Origin: Acidovorax sp. Leaf160
Lineage (GTDB): Bacteria > Pseudomonadota > Gammaproteobacteria > Burkholderiales > Burkholderiaceae_C
Reading direction: 5' to 3'
DNA length: 64,000 bases
Assembly (NCBI RefSeq): GCF_001424265.1
Contig: NZ_LMOV01000001.1
Location: 147,755 to 211,754 of the forward strand
Shown: one piece after another, positions 1 to 9,367 of the stretch
How the letters are laid out: each line of letters opens with the position of its first letter
Position numbering within the stretch: the first letter of the stretch is position 1
The notes under the pieces: model-generated
What the model was told of the DNA's origin: nothing
Databases searched by the model: none
Seen by the model: the letters and a program-made list of their open reading frames with translations, nothing else
Position numbers and translations under genes: made by a program

Positions 1-499
1 CTACGAGGTGCAGGTGCCGATGAGCACCTTCTACCACCTGCCGGCCACCGGCGAACGGGTGGCCCTGCTCACGCACTTTATCGTGCGCGAGGACGCGCAG
101 CTGCTGTATGGCTTTTCCACCCACGAAGAGCGCCAGGCGTTCCGCGAGATCATCAAGATCAGCGGCGTCGGCCCGCGCACGGCGCTGGCCATCCTGTCGG
201 GCCTGGGCGTGACCGATCTGGCCCAGGCCGTCACCCTGCAGGAAGCCGGCCGGCTGGTGAAGGTGCCCGGCATCGGCAAGAAGACGGCCGAGCGGCTGCT
301 GCTGGAGCTCAAGGGCAAGCTGGGCGCCGACATGGGCGCCGCCCTGCATGCCAGGAACGACGCCCAGGCGGATATCCTGCAGGCCCTGCTGGCGCTGGGT
401 TACAACGACAAGGAAGCCGCCGCCGCCCTGAAGGCGCTGCCCGCCGACGTGGGCGTGAGCGACGGCATCAAGCTGGCGCTGAAGGCGCTGGCCAAATAG
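1..499 (+). CDS. ruvA: Holliday junction branch migration protein RuvA, 3' part
   Basis: RuvA binds four-way Holliday junctions as a tetramer and loads the RuvB motor for branch migration. The gene enters from outside the window; the reading frame is open from base 2, and the first residues ([11 protein letters not shown]) match the end of the family's N-terminal OB fold, so about 25-30 residues are missing. Two helix-hairpin-helix motifs are visible ([13 protein letters not shown] and [13 protein letters not shown]), followed by a flexible linker and the small C-terminal domain that contacts RuvB. The partner ruvB lies about 3.8 kb downstream, separated from it by two protease genes, whereas the pair is usually adjacent. 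The in-frame GTG at base 8 is not the start. Confidence 0.96.
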   Translation, partial: YEVQVPMSTFYHLPATGERVALLTHFIVREDAQLLYGFSTHEERQAFREIIKISGVGPRTALAILSGLGVTDLAQAVTLQEAGRLVKVPGIGKKTAERLLLELKGKLGADMGAALHARNDAQADILQALLALGYNDKEAAAALKALPADVGVSDGIKLALKALAK

Positions 500-586
500 G
501 TCGCCCGCCCCGCCCCGCGCCCGCGCCCGACGCCTGCCGCGCCGCAGCGTTTTCCAGGAATTCATACCGTTTGAGGTTGTAGATCA

Positions 587-2125
587 ATGAGGACCAATCG
601 CATGAACGCCATCACATCCTGGGTGCCCGCCACGGCCGCCCTGCTCATTCTTTCCGCCTGCGGTGGCGGCGGTGGCGACAGCTCGACCCCCGCGCCTGCG
701 CCCGCACCGGCACCAGCGCCTGCGCCGAGCGCCTCCGACCGGATCGAGCCCTACGACCCGGGCGCGGTGGCTGCCGCTTCCACCACTGCCAAGGACGCTG
801 CCGCGCCTGCCGCATCCACCACCGCCGGGCAGGGCATTGCGCCCGCACCCGCCGTGCGCCGCGTGGCCCTCGGCGCACTGGCGCAGGGGGTGGTCAACAA
901 GACGGCGGCTGCCGCGAAGGCCTCCGCGCCGGGCGAGCCGCGCCAGATCGGCGTGGCCCGCAGCGTGGCAGACACCGCGACCGTCGCCGCCACCCAGGCC
1001 CTGCTGCGCTGGAGCCCCACCGACCGCGGCACCCAGGTGGCCGCGCTGGCCTTCGACTCCGCCGGCGCCTACGGCGTCCGCCTCGGGGTGCTGGTGCGCA
1101 GCCTGCCGCAGGGGGCGGTGCTGCGCTTCTACGGCGCCGACGCATCGGCCGCCGTGCAAATCTCGGCCCAGGAGCTGGCCGCCGTCGCCGCGCGCAACGC
1201 CCAGGGCGGCGCCGACGCCGATACGGCCCGCACCTACTGGAGCCCCGATTTCGGCGGCACGACCGCCACGGTGGAGGTCGAGATCCCGGCCACCGCTCCT
1301 GCCGCGGCCGTGCAGATCGCCTTGCCGCGCCTGTCGCACTTCACCATCGCGCCCGACGCGGTGGAGGGCGCCTTCACCACCAAGGTGGGCGAATCCGGCA
1401 GCTGCAACATCGACGCCACCTGCCGGCCCGAGTTCAACAGCGAAGGCCGCTCCGTGGCGCGCATGATCTTCGTGCGCGACGACGGCAAGGCCTACCTTTG
1501 CACCGGCACGCTGCTCAACGACGCGCGCTCGTCCACCACGCCGTATTTCCTGAGCGCCAACCACTGCCTGTCCTCGCAGTCGGTGGCGTCCACGCTGACG
1601 ACCGACTGGTTCTACCGCTCCAGCGCCTGCAACGGCAGCAACGTCAACCCGGGCGCCACCCGGCTGACGGGCGGCGCGACGCTGCTGTACGCGGCGGCCA
1701 CCACCGACACCGCCTTCATGCGGCTGAACAACCCCGCGCCGGCCGGCGTGGTCTATGCCGGCTCGTACTTCGGCGGCGTTGCCGTGCAGTCGCCGGTGCT
1801 GGGTGTGCACCACCCGGCCGGCGATCTGCAGAAGATCAGCGAGGGCACCGTGCAGCGCTACAGCACCTGCGCCGACGAAACCTGCCAGACCAGCACGTCC
1901 GACAACGGCACCTTCCTGACCACCACCTGGCAGCAGGGCACGACCGAAGGCGGCAGCAGCGGATCGGCGCTGTTCCTGGGCATCGGCAGCCGCCGCTACG
2001 TGGTCGGCCAGCTGCTGGGCGGCAGCGCCAGCTGCCAGAACCGGGGCGGTGCCGACCAGTACGGCCGCTTCGACCAGCCGTACCGGTCCACGCTGCGGCA
2101 GTGGCTGAACCCGGGCAGCCAGTAA
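587..2125 (+). CDS. Secreted lipoprotein serine protease, lysyl-endopeptidase (S1) type
   Basis: Predicted exported trypsin-fold protease of 512 residues. The N-terminus is a lipoprotein signal ending LLILSACGGGG, so the mature protein should be anchored by Cys, followed by a Pro/Ala linker. The catalytic triad can be read: His about 326 in SANHCL, Asp about 374 in TTDTAFMRL, and Ser about 458 (second Ser of GGSSGS). The motif GVHHPAGDLQKIS is typical of Achromobacter protease I-like lysyl endopeptidases. Residues 60-270 form a pre-domain shared with the next gene, probably a propeptide. Starts at 587 and 602 are both possible; GAGG lies about 11 bases before 587. Substrate specificity is not established from sequence. 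Confidence 0.88.
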   Translation: MRTNRMNAITSWVPATAALLILSACGGGGGDSSTPAPAPAPAPAPAPSASDRIEPYDPGAVAAASTTAKDAAAPAASTTAGQGIAPAPAVRRVALGALAQGVVNKTAAAAKASAPGEPRQIGVARSVADTATVAATQALLRWSPTDRGTQVAALAFDSAGAYGVRLGVLVRSLPQGAVLRFYGADASAAVQISAQELAAVAARNAQGGADADTARTYWSPDFGGTTATVEVEIPATAPAAAVQIALPRLSHFTIAPDAVEGAFTTKVGESGSCNIDATCRPEFNSEGRSVARMIFVRDDGKAYLCTGTLLNDARSSTTPYFLSANHCLSSQSVASTLTTDWFYRSSACNGSNVNPGATRLTGGATLLYAAATTDTAFMRLNNPAPAGVVYAGSYFGGVAVQSPVLGVHHPAGDLQKISEGTVQRYSTCADETCQTSTSDNGTFLTTTWQQGTTEGGSSGSALFLGIGSRRYVVGQLLGGSASCQNRGGADQYGRFDQPYRSTLRQWLNPGSQ

Positions 2126-2222
2126 CCGGCAAGGCCCGTCGCAACCGCCTGCATGGCGCCCACAGAGGCGCCGGCGGCCGACCGGGCCTGGAATCATTCG
2201 ACAACCAAAGAGGGCGAGCATC

Positions 2223-4214
2223 GTGAATAGACTTCGTGCGTGGAGGCGCGGCAGCGCAGGCATTTCTCTGGCGGCCAGCCTGTTGCTGCTGGCGGCCTGC
2301 GGTGGAGGGGGTGGCGACAGCGGCGTGTCCGGATCAGGGGCATCGGCATCGGCATCCGCGTCCCCGGTCACGCAGTCGGCGCAGGTGCTGAAGGTGGAAT
2401 CGCGCGAGCAGCCCGCTTCCGCCGTGCAGGACGTGGCCCGCACCAAGCTGCGCCCGCTGTCCGCCGCCGACGCGGTCGCTCCCGCCCGCATCGCCCTCGG
2501 GCCGCTGGTGCAGCCCAAGAACGCCGAGCGCGAGGCAGACGGCTCCTTCGCCCCGCTGCAGATCGGCGCGGCCCGTCCGGTCGCCGCCACCCGCACCGCC
2601 GCCGGCCTGCAGCGCCAGCTGCAGTGGCGCCCCTCCGCCAGCGGCGGGCTGGTGGCGGCCGTCAGCGTGGATGCCGAGGGCGCGCATGGCCTGCGCCTGG
2701 GCCTGCTGGTGACCCAGCTGCCCGGCAGCGCCACGCTGCGCGTCTACAGCCAGTTCAAGCCCGACGCCGTGTACGAGGTGTCGGGGCAGGAGGTGCTGCA
2801 GCTGATCGACCGCAACCTGCAGGCGGGCGACAGCAGCGACGCCGCCCGCACCTGGTGGACGCCCGACACCGGCGGCAGCGAAGCCACGCTGGAAATCGAG
2901 CTGCCTCGGGGCACGCCGGCCAGCGCCTTGCAGGTCGCCATTCCGCAGGTGTCGCATGTGTTCGTGGATCTGTCGCTGCCGGTGGAAGGCGCCCTGGCGG
3001 CCAAGGCCGTCGGCGATTCCAGCACCTGCCAGCTCGACGCGGTGTGCGAGCCCGAAACCGCCTCGGTCCGCAACGCCGTGGCGCGCATGGTCTACCTGAA
3101 AGATGGCGGCGCCTACCTGTGCACCGGCACGCTGCTCAACGACAGCGGCTCCACCGGCACGCCGTACTTCATCACCGCCAACCACTGCATCTCGACGCAG
3201 ACGGTGGCCTCCACGCTGCAGACCGACTGGTTCTTCCGCGCGCCTTCGTGCAACAGCCGCACGCTGTCGTCCAGCACCGTGAAGCGCACGGGCGGCGCCA
3301 CGCTGCTGTATGCGACGGGCGACACGGACACCTCGTTCATGCGCCTGAACGACACCCCGCCGGCCGGCGCGACGTTCTCGGGCTGGGACGCCAGCGCGCG
3401 GGTGCTCAACTCCACCGCCATGGGCGTGCACCACCCCCGTGGCGACCTGCTGAAGGCGAGCTTCGGCCCGCTCGTCGCCACGGCCAACTGCACATCCACC
3501 GGCGGCACCAGCATGGCCTGCTCGCAGGCCTCTGGCACCTCCGGCAGCTACTACGCGGTGGAATGGAGCCGGGGCCTGACGGAAGGCGGCAGCAGCGGTT
3601 CCGGCATGTTCCAGTCCGGCTACCTGGTCGGCACGCTCTATGGCGGCAGCGCGGCCAGCAGCACCTCGTGCAGCGCCACGTCGCTGTCGATCTTCGGCCG
3701 CTTCGACCGGCCCTACCAGGCCGCCCTCAGGCAATGGCTGTCGCCCGCTGCCGTCGCCACGTCCGATCGCACGGCGGTGTACCGCTTCTTCAACACCGCC
3801 ACCGGCGCGCACTTCTTCACGGCCAATGCCGGCGAGCGCGACTACGTGATCCAGACCTACCCCACGTTCAAGTACGAGGGCACGGCGTTCTACGCCTACG
3901 GCAACGCCACCACGGGCCAGAACCCGGTGTTCCGCTTCTTCAACCGCAGCACCGGCGCGCACTTCTACACCATCGACCAGGGCGAGCGCGACTTCGTCAA
4001 TGCCAACTACCCGGTGTTCCAGTACGAAGGGCCCATCTGGTATGCCCAGACCACGTCCGGCAACGGGTCGATTCCCATCTACCGCTTCTTCAACCGGAGA
4101 ACCGGGGCACACTTCTACACCGTGAGCGCCGCGGAGCGTGACTTCGTCATCGCCACCTATACCGACTTCCAGTTCGAAGGCACCGCCTACAACGTGTGGT
4201 CCAGCGTCCGGTGA
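2223..4214 (+). CDS. Secreted lipoprotein serine protease with three C-terminal DUF5648-type repeats
   Basis: Paralogue of the preceding gene in tandem, 663 residues. It has a lipobox ([11 protein letters not shown]), the same pre-domain, and a trypsin-like domain with His about 321 (TANHCI), Asp about 369 (DTDTSFMRL) and Ser about 458 (GGSSGS). Unlike its neighbour it continues after the protease domain into three near-identical 50-residue units beginning about residues 519, 569 and 619, each with YRFFN, TGAHF and a YEGT-like element; these resemble DUF5648, an extracellular repeat of unknown ligand, perhaps cell-wall or carbohydrate binding. The start is GTG with AGAGGGCGAG upstream. The gene sits 97 bp after its paralogue, which suggests duplication followed by gain or loss of the repeat tail. 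Confidence 0.86.
   Translation: MNRLRAWRRGSAGISLAASLLLLAACGGGGGDSGVSGSGASASASASPVTQSAQVLKVESREQPASAVQDVARTKLRPLSAADAVAPARIALGPLVQPKNAEREADGSFAPLQIGAARPVAATRTAAGLQRQLQWRPSASGGLVAAVSVDAEGAHGLRLGLLVTQLPGSATLRVYSQFKPDAVYEVSGQEVLQLIDRNLQAGDSSDAARTWWTPDTGGSEATLEIELPRGTPASALQVAIPQVSHVFVDLSLPVEGALAAKAVGDSSTCQLDAVCEPETASVRNAVARMVYLKDGGAYLCTGTLLNDSGSTGTPYFITANHCISTQTVASTLQTDWFFRAPSCNSRTLSSSTVKRTGGATLLYATGDTDTSFMRLNDTPPAGATFSGWDASARVLNSTAMGVHHPRGDLLKASFGPLVATANCTSTGGTSMACSQASGTSGSYYAVEWSRGLTEGGSSGSGMFQSGYLVGTLYGGSAASSTSCSATSLSIFGRFDRPYQAALRQWLSPAAVATSDRTAVYRFFNTATGAHFFTANAGERDYVIQTYPTFKYEGTAFYAYGNATTGQNPVFRFFNRSTGAHFYTIDQGERDFVNANYPVFQYEGPIWYAQTTSGNGSIPIYRFFNRRTGAHFYTVSAAERDFVIATYTDFQFEGTAYNVWSSVR
3777..4211 (+). 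repeat. Three tandem 150-bp coding repeats (DUF5648-like modules)
   Basis: Three units start at about 3777, 3927 and 4077, exactly 150 bp apart, so the protein repeats every 50 residues. Each encodes an aromatic-rich module with the order Y/F-RFFN, TGAHF, ERD and a closing YEG or FEG motif. The last unit is a few residues short at the stop codon. Confidence 0.9.
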
Positions 4215-4275
4215 CGGCGGGGGCGGCGCCCGCCGAACCGCCCGCGCCGCCCGCACCCGCCCCTTCCGTATTTCC

Positions 4276-5346
4276 ATGAGCATCCAGACCGACGATTTCG
4301 CCCCCGTACCACCACCGAAGCGCGTGGTGTCCGCCGCCCCGGCATCGCCGCAGGAAGAGGCGCTCGAGCGTGCCCTGCGCCCCAAGCTGCTGCAGGAATA
4401 CGTCGGCCAGGCCAAGGCCCGCGAGCAGCTGGAAATCTTCATCGGCGCCGCCCGCAAGCGAGAAGAGGCGCTCGACCACGTGCTGCTGTTCGGCCCGCCG
4501 GGCCTGGGCAAGACCACGCTCAGCCACATCATCGCGGCCGAGCTGGGCGTGAACCTGCGCCAGACCAGCGGCCCGGTGCTGGAAAAGCCCAAAGACCTGG
4601 CGGCGCTGCTGACCAACCTGGAAAAGAACGACGTTCTCTTCATCGACGAGATCCACCGCCTCTCGCCCGTGGTCGAGGAAATCCTCTACCCCGCGCTGGA
4701 GGACTACCAGATCGACATCATGATCGGCGAAGGGCCGGCCGCGCGGAGTATCAAGCTCGACCTGCAGCCCTTCACCCTGATCGGCGCCACCACCCGCGCC
4801 GGCATGCTCACCAACCCGCTGCGCGACCGCTTCGGCATCGTCGCCCGGCTGGAGTTCTACACGCCCGAAGAGCTGGCCCGCATCGTCATGCGCAGCGCGG
4901 GGCTGCTCAACGCCCCCATCGATGCCGAAGGCGGCTTCGAGATCGCCCGCCGCTCGCGCGGCACGCCCCGCATCGCCAACCGCCTGCTGCGCCGCGTGCG
5001 CGACTACGCCGACGTGAAGGGCGACGGCCGCATCACCCTCGACATCGCCCAGCGCGCGCTGACCATGCTCGACGTGGACCCGCAGGGCTTCGACGTGATG
5101 GACCGCAAGCTGCTCGAAGCCGTCATCCACCGCTTCGACGGCGGCCCGGTCGGGCTGGACAACATCGCCGCCAGCATCGGCGAGGAATCCGGCACCATCG
5201 AAGACGTGATCGAGCCCTACCTCATCCAGCAGGGCTACCTGCAGCGCACGCCGCGGGGGCGGGTGGCCACGCTGGCGGCCTTCCGGCACCTGGGGGTGAC
5301 GCCGCCGAAGGCGGGGGCGGGGCTGGATTTGTTTGGGGCTTCGTGA
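4276..5346 (+). CDS. ruvB: Holliday junction branch migration helicase RuvB
   Basis: AAA+ motor that pumps DNA through the RuvA-bound Holliday junction. Encodes 356 residues, the expected size. Visible features are the QEYVGQ motif, Walker A (GPPGLGKTT), Walker B (LFIDEIH), sensor 1 (GATTRAG), the arginine-finger region (LRDRFG) and the C-terminal winged-helix domain ([13 protein letters not shown]). The ATG at 4276 is chosen because the conserved protein begins MSIQTDDF; the frame stays open 138 bases further upstream but overlaps the end of the protease gene. No SOS box was recognised directly upstream. Confidence 0.97.
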   Translation: MSIQTDDFAPVPPPKRVVSAAPASPQEEALERALRPKLLQEYVGQAKAREQLEIFIGAARKREEALDHVLLFGPPGLGKTTLSHIIAAELGVNLRQTSGPVLEKPKDLAALLTNLEKNDVLFIDEIHRLSPVVEEILYPALEDYQIDIMIGEGPAARSIKLDLQPFTLIGATTRAGMLTNPLRDRFGIVARLEFYTPEELARIVMRSAGLLNAPIDAEGGFEIARRSRGTPRIANRLLRRVRDYADVKGDGRITLDIAQRALTMLDVDPQGFDVMDRKLLEAVIHRFDGGPVGLDNIAASIGEESGTIEDVIEPYLIQQGYLQRTPRGRVATLAAFRHLGVTPPKAGAGLDLFGAS

Positions 5347-5559
5347 ACTTGGCTTCGAAACGCCGCAGCGGGGCATCGCATCGCGCGGTAAATCCCTTCA
5401 GTGGTGTGGCTGGGATCAAAACGCCTGCACAGCGATGAGTCAGGCTGGCCTCACGGGCCAGCTGTAAACGTGGCGCGCTCTGCGCAGCCTGTCTTTTCGA
5501 CCGAGACAGACGTATCCAGGGTTATCCGGGTTTGATGCAGCTCAATATCGCAGTAGCGT

Positions 5560-6384
5560 ATGGTGCTTGAATGGCAGCTTGTGCTGCGCCTGTTCCGCAG
5601 GCCAAGCGATCAAAAAAAACTGAGGGGGAGGGCAGGCATCACGGTTTTTTATGCCCATTCATTAGAGGGGCGGCCTGGGTCGGACTGGCAATTGTTGTCT
5701 GAACACCTGATTCAGGTCAGCCGAGGTGCTTCTGAGCGCGCTTCGGTGTTCGGGGCGGCCGAATTGGGCGCGTTGGCTGGTTTGCTGCATGACCTGGGCA
5801 AATACACGCTACCTTTTCAGGAGCGACTGCGCGGCAATCCGATGCGCGTGGACCATTCCACATGGGGGGCGCGCATTGCTCAGCAGCGCTTGGGTACGAT
5901 GGGCCAGTTGCTGGCATACGGCATAGCGGGACACCATGCGGGCCTGGCGAACGGGCAGGGTGAAGGGGAGCGTACGGCCCTGACCGATCGGCTGGCGACG
6001 CAAGACTTGCCGGCGTTGGATGCAGCGTGGGAAAAAGAAGTTGCCCTGCCTGAGAAGCTGGGTCCGCCTGCAGACTTCAAACCCTACGGCGAGAGCCGCC
6101 AGCAGGCCAAAGATCGGCAGCCCTTCCAACTGGCGTTCCTTTCGCGCATGCTCTTTTCCTGCCTGGTGGATGCCGACTTCATCGACACGGAACGCTTCTA
6201 CCTGCAGGCCCAAGGCGGCCCCGACCACCGCGGCGCTGGCCCCGCCCATCCATCGCTGGCTGCGTTGCGTGAGCAGCTCGATGCCTATCTGGGCCAATTC
6301 AAGGCCGACAGCGACGTGAACCGCCTGCGCAACAGCGGCGGCGGCGTGGTGCCAGGTCGCGCCTCGCGTGTGCAAGTGGGTTGA
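5560..6384 (+). pseudogene. cas3: Remnant of type I-C cas3: HD nuclease domain only, joined to a CRISPR repeat
   Basis: Residues from YAHSLEGRP (about base 5647) to VNRLR (about 6330) match the N-terminal HD nuclease domain of type I-C Cas3: YAHS, LLHDLGKYTLPFQ with the HD pair, VDHSTWGA, GHHAGL and RMLFSCLVDADFIDTE. The complete protein would continue into a DExD/H helicase of several hundred residues; here homology stops just before the point where Walker A is expected. The frame then passes through about 25 bases of unassigned sequence into a 32-nt CRISPR-like repeat whose TTGAAAC supplies the stop. A strong ribosome site (GAGGGGGAGG, 5622-5631) is placed for a start at 5638, but that codon is ATC; the nearest in-frame ATG is 5560, with no good ribosome site. 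Base composition is less GC-rich than the flanks. Probably non-functional; an HD-only nuclease cannot be excluded. Confidence 0.85.
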
Positions 6385-6387
6385 AAC
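6356..6387 (+). CRISPR. Solitary type I-C-like CRISPR repeat at the cas3 junction
   Basis: A 32-nt block starting GTCGCGCC and ending GTGGGTTGAAAC, the start, end and length of type I-C repeats. Against the common I-C repeat as I remember it, 25 of 32 positions agree. It lies immediately after the cas3 remnant and is followed by 35 nt, a normal I-C spacer length, before the next repeat-like block. The orientation matches an array transcribed from cas3 outward. Confidence 0.7.
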
Positions 6388-6422
6388 GTTGTGCTGCTTC
6401 AGTTGCTCGATCTCGGTCGCCA

Positions 6423-6582
6423 GTTGCGCCCCGCGTGGCGGGTGGCCGCGCGGGTTGGAATCTTCAGGCGCGTCTGGTCAAAGAGTTTTTCGAGGTCGCG
6501 CAGAACGTGTGCGCGTTGGGCGAAATCCCGCGAAAGTGCCCGCCCCGGTCGTTTCGAAGCACGGCGAGGCGCGCGTGGGAAC
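6423..6582 (+). CRISPR. Possible decayed continuation of the CRISPR array
   Basis: Three weaker repeat-like blocks follow at array-like spacing: 6423-6462 (GTTGCGCCCCGCGTGG, then an apparent insertion of about 7 nt, then GCGCGGGTTGGAATC), 6495-6527 (GTCGCGC, CGTGTGC and GAAATC; 22 of 32 positions equal to the first repeat), and about 6548-6582 (ending GCGCGTGGGAAC). Spaces between blocks are 35, 32 and about 20 nt. In GC-rich DNA such matches can arise by chance, so only the first block is firm. The rest of 6583-6619 shows nothing recognisable. Confidence 0.35.
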
Positions 6583-6619
6583 GGGCGTGACCAGCCCCTG
6601 AGCAGGCGCCAAGGGTATG

Positions 6620-7258
6620 TCAGGAATGCAACTCGTCCCGCACCCCCGCCTCCAGATGCCCCACATCCCCCCATCCCACCAGCGTCAACCCGTCAGGCGT
6701 CCACAGCAGCCGGTTGATGGCGGCGTTGCCCAGGTACCAGGTGCGCGGGGATTGGGTGTCCTGCCCGGTAGCCAAGCGGTAGAGGGCGTCCAGCACGCCG
6801 CCGTGGGCCACCAGCACCATCTGCTCGCCGGTGTGGCGGGCGGCCAGGCGGTGCACCGTCTGGGCGATTCGGGTGCGCACGGTGGTCAGCGATTCGCCGC
6901 CAGCGGGGGCGTAGTCGGGCTCGCGCTGGCGCCAGCGTCTCGCTTCGTCGGGGAGTTCGGCCTCGATCTCGACGAACGTGCGGCCCTCGAAGTGCCCGAA
7001 CCCCCGCTCGCGCAACCCCGTCTCCAGCGTCAGCGGCGCGCCCGTGGTGTCCGCCACGGCCTGCGCGGTGGTGCGGGCGCGTTGCAGGTCGCTGGTGTAG
7101 ATGGCGGCCAGGGGCTCGTCGGCCAGCGCGGCGCCCAGGCGGCGCGCCTGCCAGAGGCCGGTGTCGTTGAGTGGAATGTCCAGGTGGCCCTGGATGCGGG
7201 TGTCGACGTTCCAGGCGGTTTCGCCGTGGCGGATGGCGATGATGCGGGTGGCTTGCAT
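6620..7258 (-). CDS. Histidine phosphatase family protein (phosphoglycerate mutase-like)
   Basis: A 212-residue member of the histidine phosphatase superfamily. The catalytic RHGE motif is at residues 10-13 (IIAIRHGETAWN), the second catalytic His is in LVAHGGVLDALY, and the DLQRARTTAQ region carries the conserved Arg. The family includes cofactor-dependent phosphoglycerate mutases and broad phosphatases such as alpha-ribazole or sugar phosphatases; length and lack of mutase-specific inserts favour a small phosphatase. The ATG at 7258 begins MQATRIIAIRHGE; the frame is open further upstream, but family members begin close to RHGE. It is the last gene of a minus-strand run. Confidence 0.85.
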   Translation of the reverse strand: MQATRIIAIRHGETAWNVDTRIQGHLDIPLNDTGLWQARRLGAALADEPLAAIYTSDLQRARTTAQAVADTTGAPLTLETGLRERGFGHFEGRTFVEIEAELPDEARRWRQREPDYAPAGGESLTTVRTRIAQTVHRLAARHTGEQMVLVAHGGVLDALYRLATGQDTQSPRTWYLGNAAINRLLWTPDGLTLVGWGDVGHLEAGVRDELHS

Positions 7259-7326
7259 GCGGGCTGTGCGGTCGGGCGCTGGAGGCGAAGGGGCCGGGCG
7301 GGCAGGGCGGACGAGCGGGCGCTCGG

Positions 7327-8043
7327 TCAGGGCCGCACCACCACACCGGGCGTGACGGCGGGGCCGGCCGGGTACGCGGCGGGAGCGACCGTGATGGTGG
7401 ACGTGGCCGCCCCGCCCGCCGAGCCTGCCGCGCCCGGCGTGATGGTGGTGCGCACCTGGCGCGTGCCGGCCGGCGGTGTCGGGAAGCCCGTCAGCGCGGC
7501 GTCGAACAGCAGGCCGAAGATGGCGGGGTCGTCGGTCCACACGTCTTCATAGACGGCAGAGGTTTCATAGACGACCTGCTGCGTGGTCGCGTCGCGCAGC
7601 ACCAGGCTGACCGAACGGCGGTGCAGGGTGGGTGGCCGGTCCATCATCCAGCCGCCGCCCAGGCCCCAGCCGTAGCGCCCGCCATAGCGGAGGCCCCAGC
7701 CGAAACGGCCGTAGAACGGGTCGGCGTAGTACGGTGCCCAGGCGGGCGTCACGTAGCTGCCCTGCGCGCCGATCTGCAGCACCAGGCGCGCGTTGGCGTC
7801 GTCGCGCTGCAGGCCCACGCGGGCCAGCGACTGCTGGGCCAGCGCCTCGATGGCGTTGAACGAGGCCGCGTGCGCGGCCTGCGAGGGCAGGCGCTCCAGC
7901 CGGTAGGTGGCCGGTTGCGGGATGCCGGGCAGGGTGGAATAGCTGCGCACGTCGCTGTCCACCACGCGGGTGGAGGCACAGCCTGCCAGCACGGCAGCCG
8001 CCGCGCACAGCACAAGGGGTCGAAGCCAGCGCATGATCGTCAT
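7327..8043 (-). CDS. DUF4136-type lipoprotein
   Basis: A 238-residue predicted lipoprotein: the signal peptide ends in AAVLAGCAST, placing the lipidated Cys near residue 22. The following region (RVVDSDVRSYSTLPG, and a Gly/Tyr/Trp-rich stretch with repeated YGGRYGWG-like motifs) fits the DUF4136 family of small envelope lipoproteins of unknown function. A Gly/Ala/Thr/Pro-rich tail of about 60 residues follows. GAGGAG lies seven bases before the ATG at 8043, which supports this start over the ATG nine bases later. Its role is unknown. Confidence 0.8.
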   Translation of the reverse strand: MTIMRWLRPLVLCAAAAVLAGCASTRVVDSDVRSYSTLPGIPQPATYRLERLPSQAAHAASFNAIEALAQQSLARVGLQRDDANARLVLQIGAQGSYVTPAWAPYYADPFYGRFGWGLRYGGRYGWGLGGGWMMDRPPTLHRRSVSLVLRDATTQQVVYETSAVYEDVWTDDPAIFGLLFDAALTGFPTPPAGTRQVRTTITPGAAGSAGGAATSTITVAPAAYPAGPAVTPGVVVRP

Positions 8044-8179
8044 GGAAATCTCCTCGTCAGGAATGAGGGTGAGGGCACAAGCACACGGGCAAAAAAGGCC
8101 AACGCATGGCTGACGGATCGGGCTGGCGAAGACGGCGGCGCCGGAGTTCGGCGCGCCGCCCGGGCTGGCGGCGGCCTGC

Positions 8180-9166
8180 TCAGGACGACAGGTTCACCAC
8201 CTGCAGGCCCGGCAGGCCCGACGCGGGGCTGGCGGCCGGGAATGCCTCGGGGTCGAATGCCTTGTCGCCGTCTTCGCTGGCCACGCCCGTGGCCTTCAGA
8301 CCCTGGAAGTCGTGCAGCGTTCCATCGAGCAGGTGCGAAGGCACCACGTTCTGCAGGGCGTTGAACATGTTGTCGACCCGGCCGGGGAAGCGCTTGTCCC
8401 AGTCGCGCAGCATTTCGCCGACCTGCTGGCGCTGCAGGTTCTCCTGACTGCCGCACAGGTTGCACGGAATGATCGGAAAGTTCTGCTGCTGCGCCCAGCG
8501 GGTGGTGTCTTTCTCGGTCACGAAGGCCAGCGGGCGGATCACCACGTGGCGGCCGTCGTCGCTGACCAGCTTCGGCGGCATGGTCTTGAGCTTGCCGCCG
8601 AAGAACATGTTCAGCAGCAGCGTCTGCATGATGTCGTCGCGGTGGTGGCCCAGCGCGATCTTGGTGCAGCCCAGCTCGTCGGCCACGCGGTAGAGAATGC
8701 CGCGGCGCAGCCGGCTGCACAGGCCGCAGGTGGTCTTGCCCTCGGGCACCACGCGGCGGACGATGCTGTAGGTGTCCTGGTTCTCGATGTGGAAGGGCAC
8801 GCCGGTGGTGGCCAGGTACTCGGGCAGGACGTGCTCGGGAAAGCCGGGCTGCTTCTGGTCCAGGTTGACGGCCACCAGGTCGAAGTGGATGGGCGCGCGC
8901 TTTCGCAGCTTGATGAGGATGTCCAGCAGGGTGTAGCTGTCCTTGCCGCCGGACATGCACACCATGACCTTGTCGCCTTCCTCGATCATGTTGTATTGCA
9001 CGATCGCCCGGCCGGTTTCGCGGCAGAGGCGCTTTTCCAGCTTGTGGGCCTCGCGCTCGATCTTGGCGGAGGCGGCGGCAACGGCGGAACCCCCGCCGGC
9101 CGGGCCGGCAGCGGTTGCGGCGTCGGCGGTCCAGTCGGTGGCGATGGAAGAGGGCAGGGCGGTCAT
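8180..9166 (-). CDS. ttcA: tRNA 2-thiocytidine(32) synthetase TtcA
   Basis: TtcA thiolates cytidine 32 in certain tRNAs using ATP and an iron-sulfur cluster. The 328-residue protein shows the PP-loop SGGKDS at residues 72-77 and the paired cysteines CGLC at 147-150, with a further Cys in the [10 protein letters not shown] region that completes the expected cluster ligands. The N-terminal 35 residues are Ala/Gly/Pro-rich and poorly conserved in the family. It lies downstream of folB in a minus-strand series; a gap of about 200 bp suggests it could have its own promoter. Confidence 0.95.
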   Translation of the reverse strand: MTALPSSIATDWTADAATAAGPAGGGSAVAAASAKIEREAHKLEKRLCRETGRAIVQYNMIEEGDKVMVCMSGGKDSYTLLDILIKLRKRAPIHFDLVAVNLDQKQPGFPEHVLPEYLATTGVPFHIENQDTYSIVRRVVPEGKTTCGLCSRLRRGILYRVADELGCTKIALGHHRDDIMQTLLLNMFFGGKLKTMPPKLVSDDGRHVVIRPLAFVTEKDTTRWAQQQNFPIIPCNLCGSQENLQRQQVGEMLRDWDKRFPGRVDNMFNALQNVVPSHLLDGTLHDFQGLKATGVASEDGDKAFDPEAFPAASPASGLPGLQVVNLSS

Positions 9167-9367
9167 GAGCGAGGGCGCAACGGTGCGGACAGGGACAGGG
9201 GCAGGGGCGGGATCGGGGCGGCGGGCAGGCGGGCGAAAAGATCGGCGTGGCCGGCGCGCGGAAGGGGCCGCAATTTTAGGGGCACCGCCATTTCCGCGCC
9301 TTTCGCTGCCTTTGCGTGGGTGGCCTGGGTCGCCCGGGGTGCGTGGGGCGCGTGGGGCGCCGGGCCC

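Noticed and set aside
5347..5559. Region upstream of the cas3 remnant examined for other cas genes or a leader
   Set aside because: No cas-like peptide in any frame. A GCTGGCC-TCACG-GGCCAGC hairpin at 5444-5462 is present but has no T-run; function not assigned.
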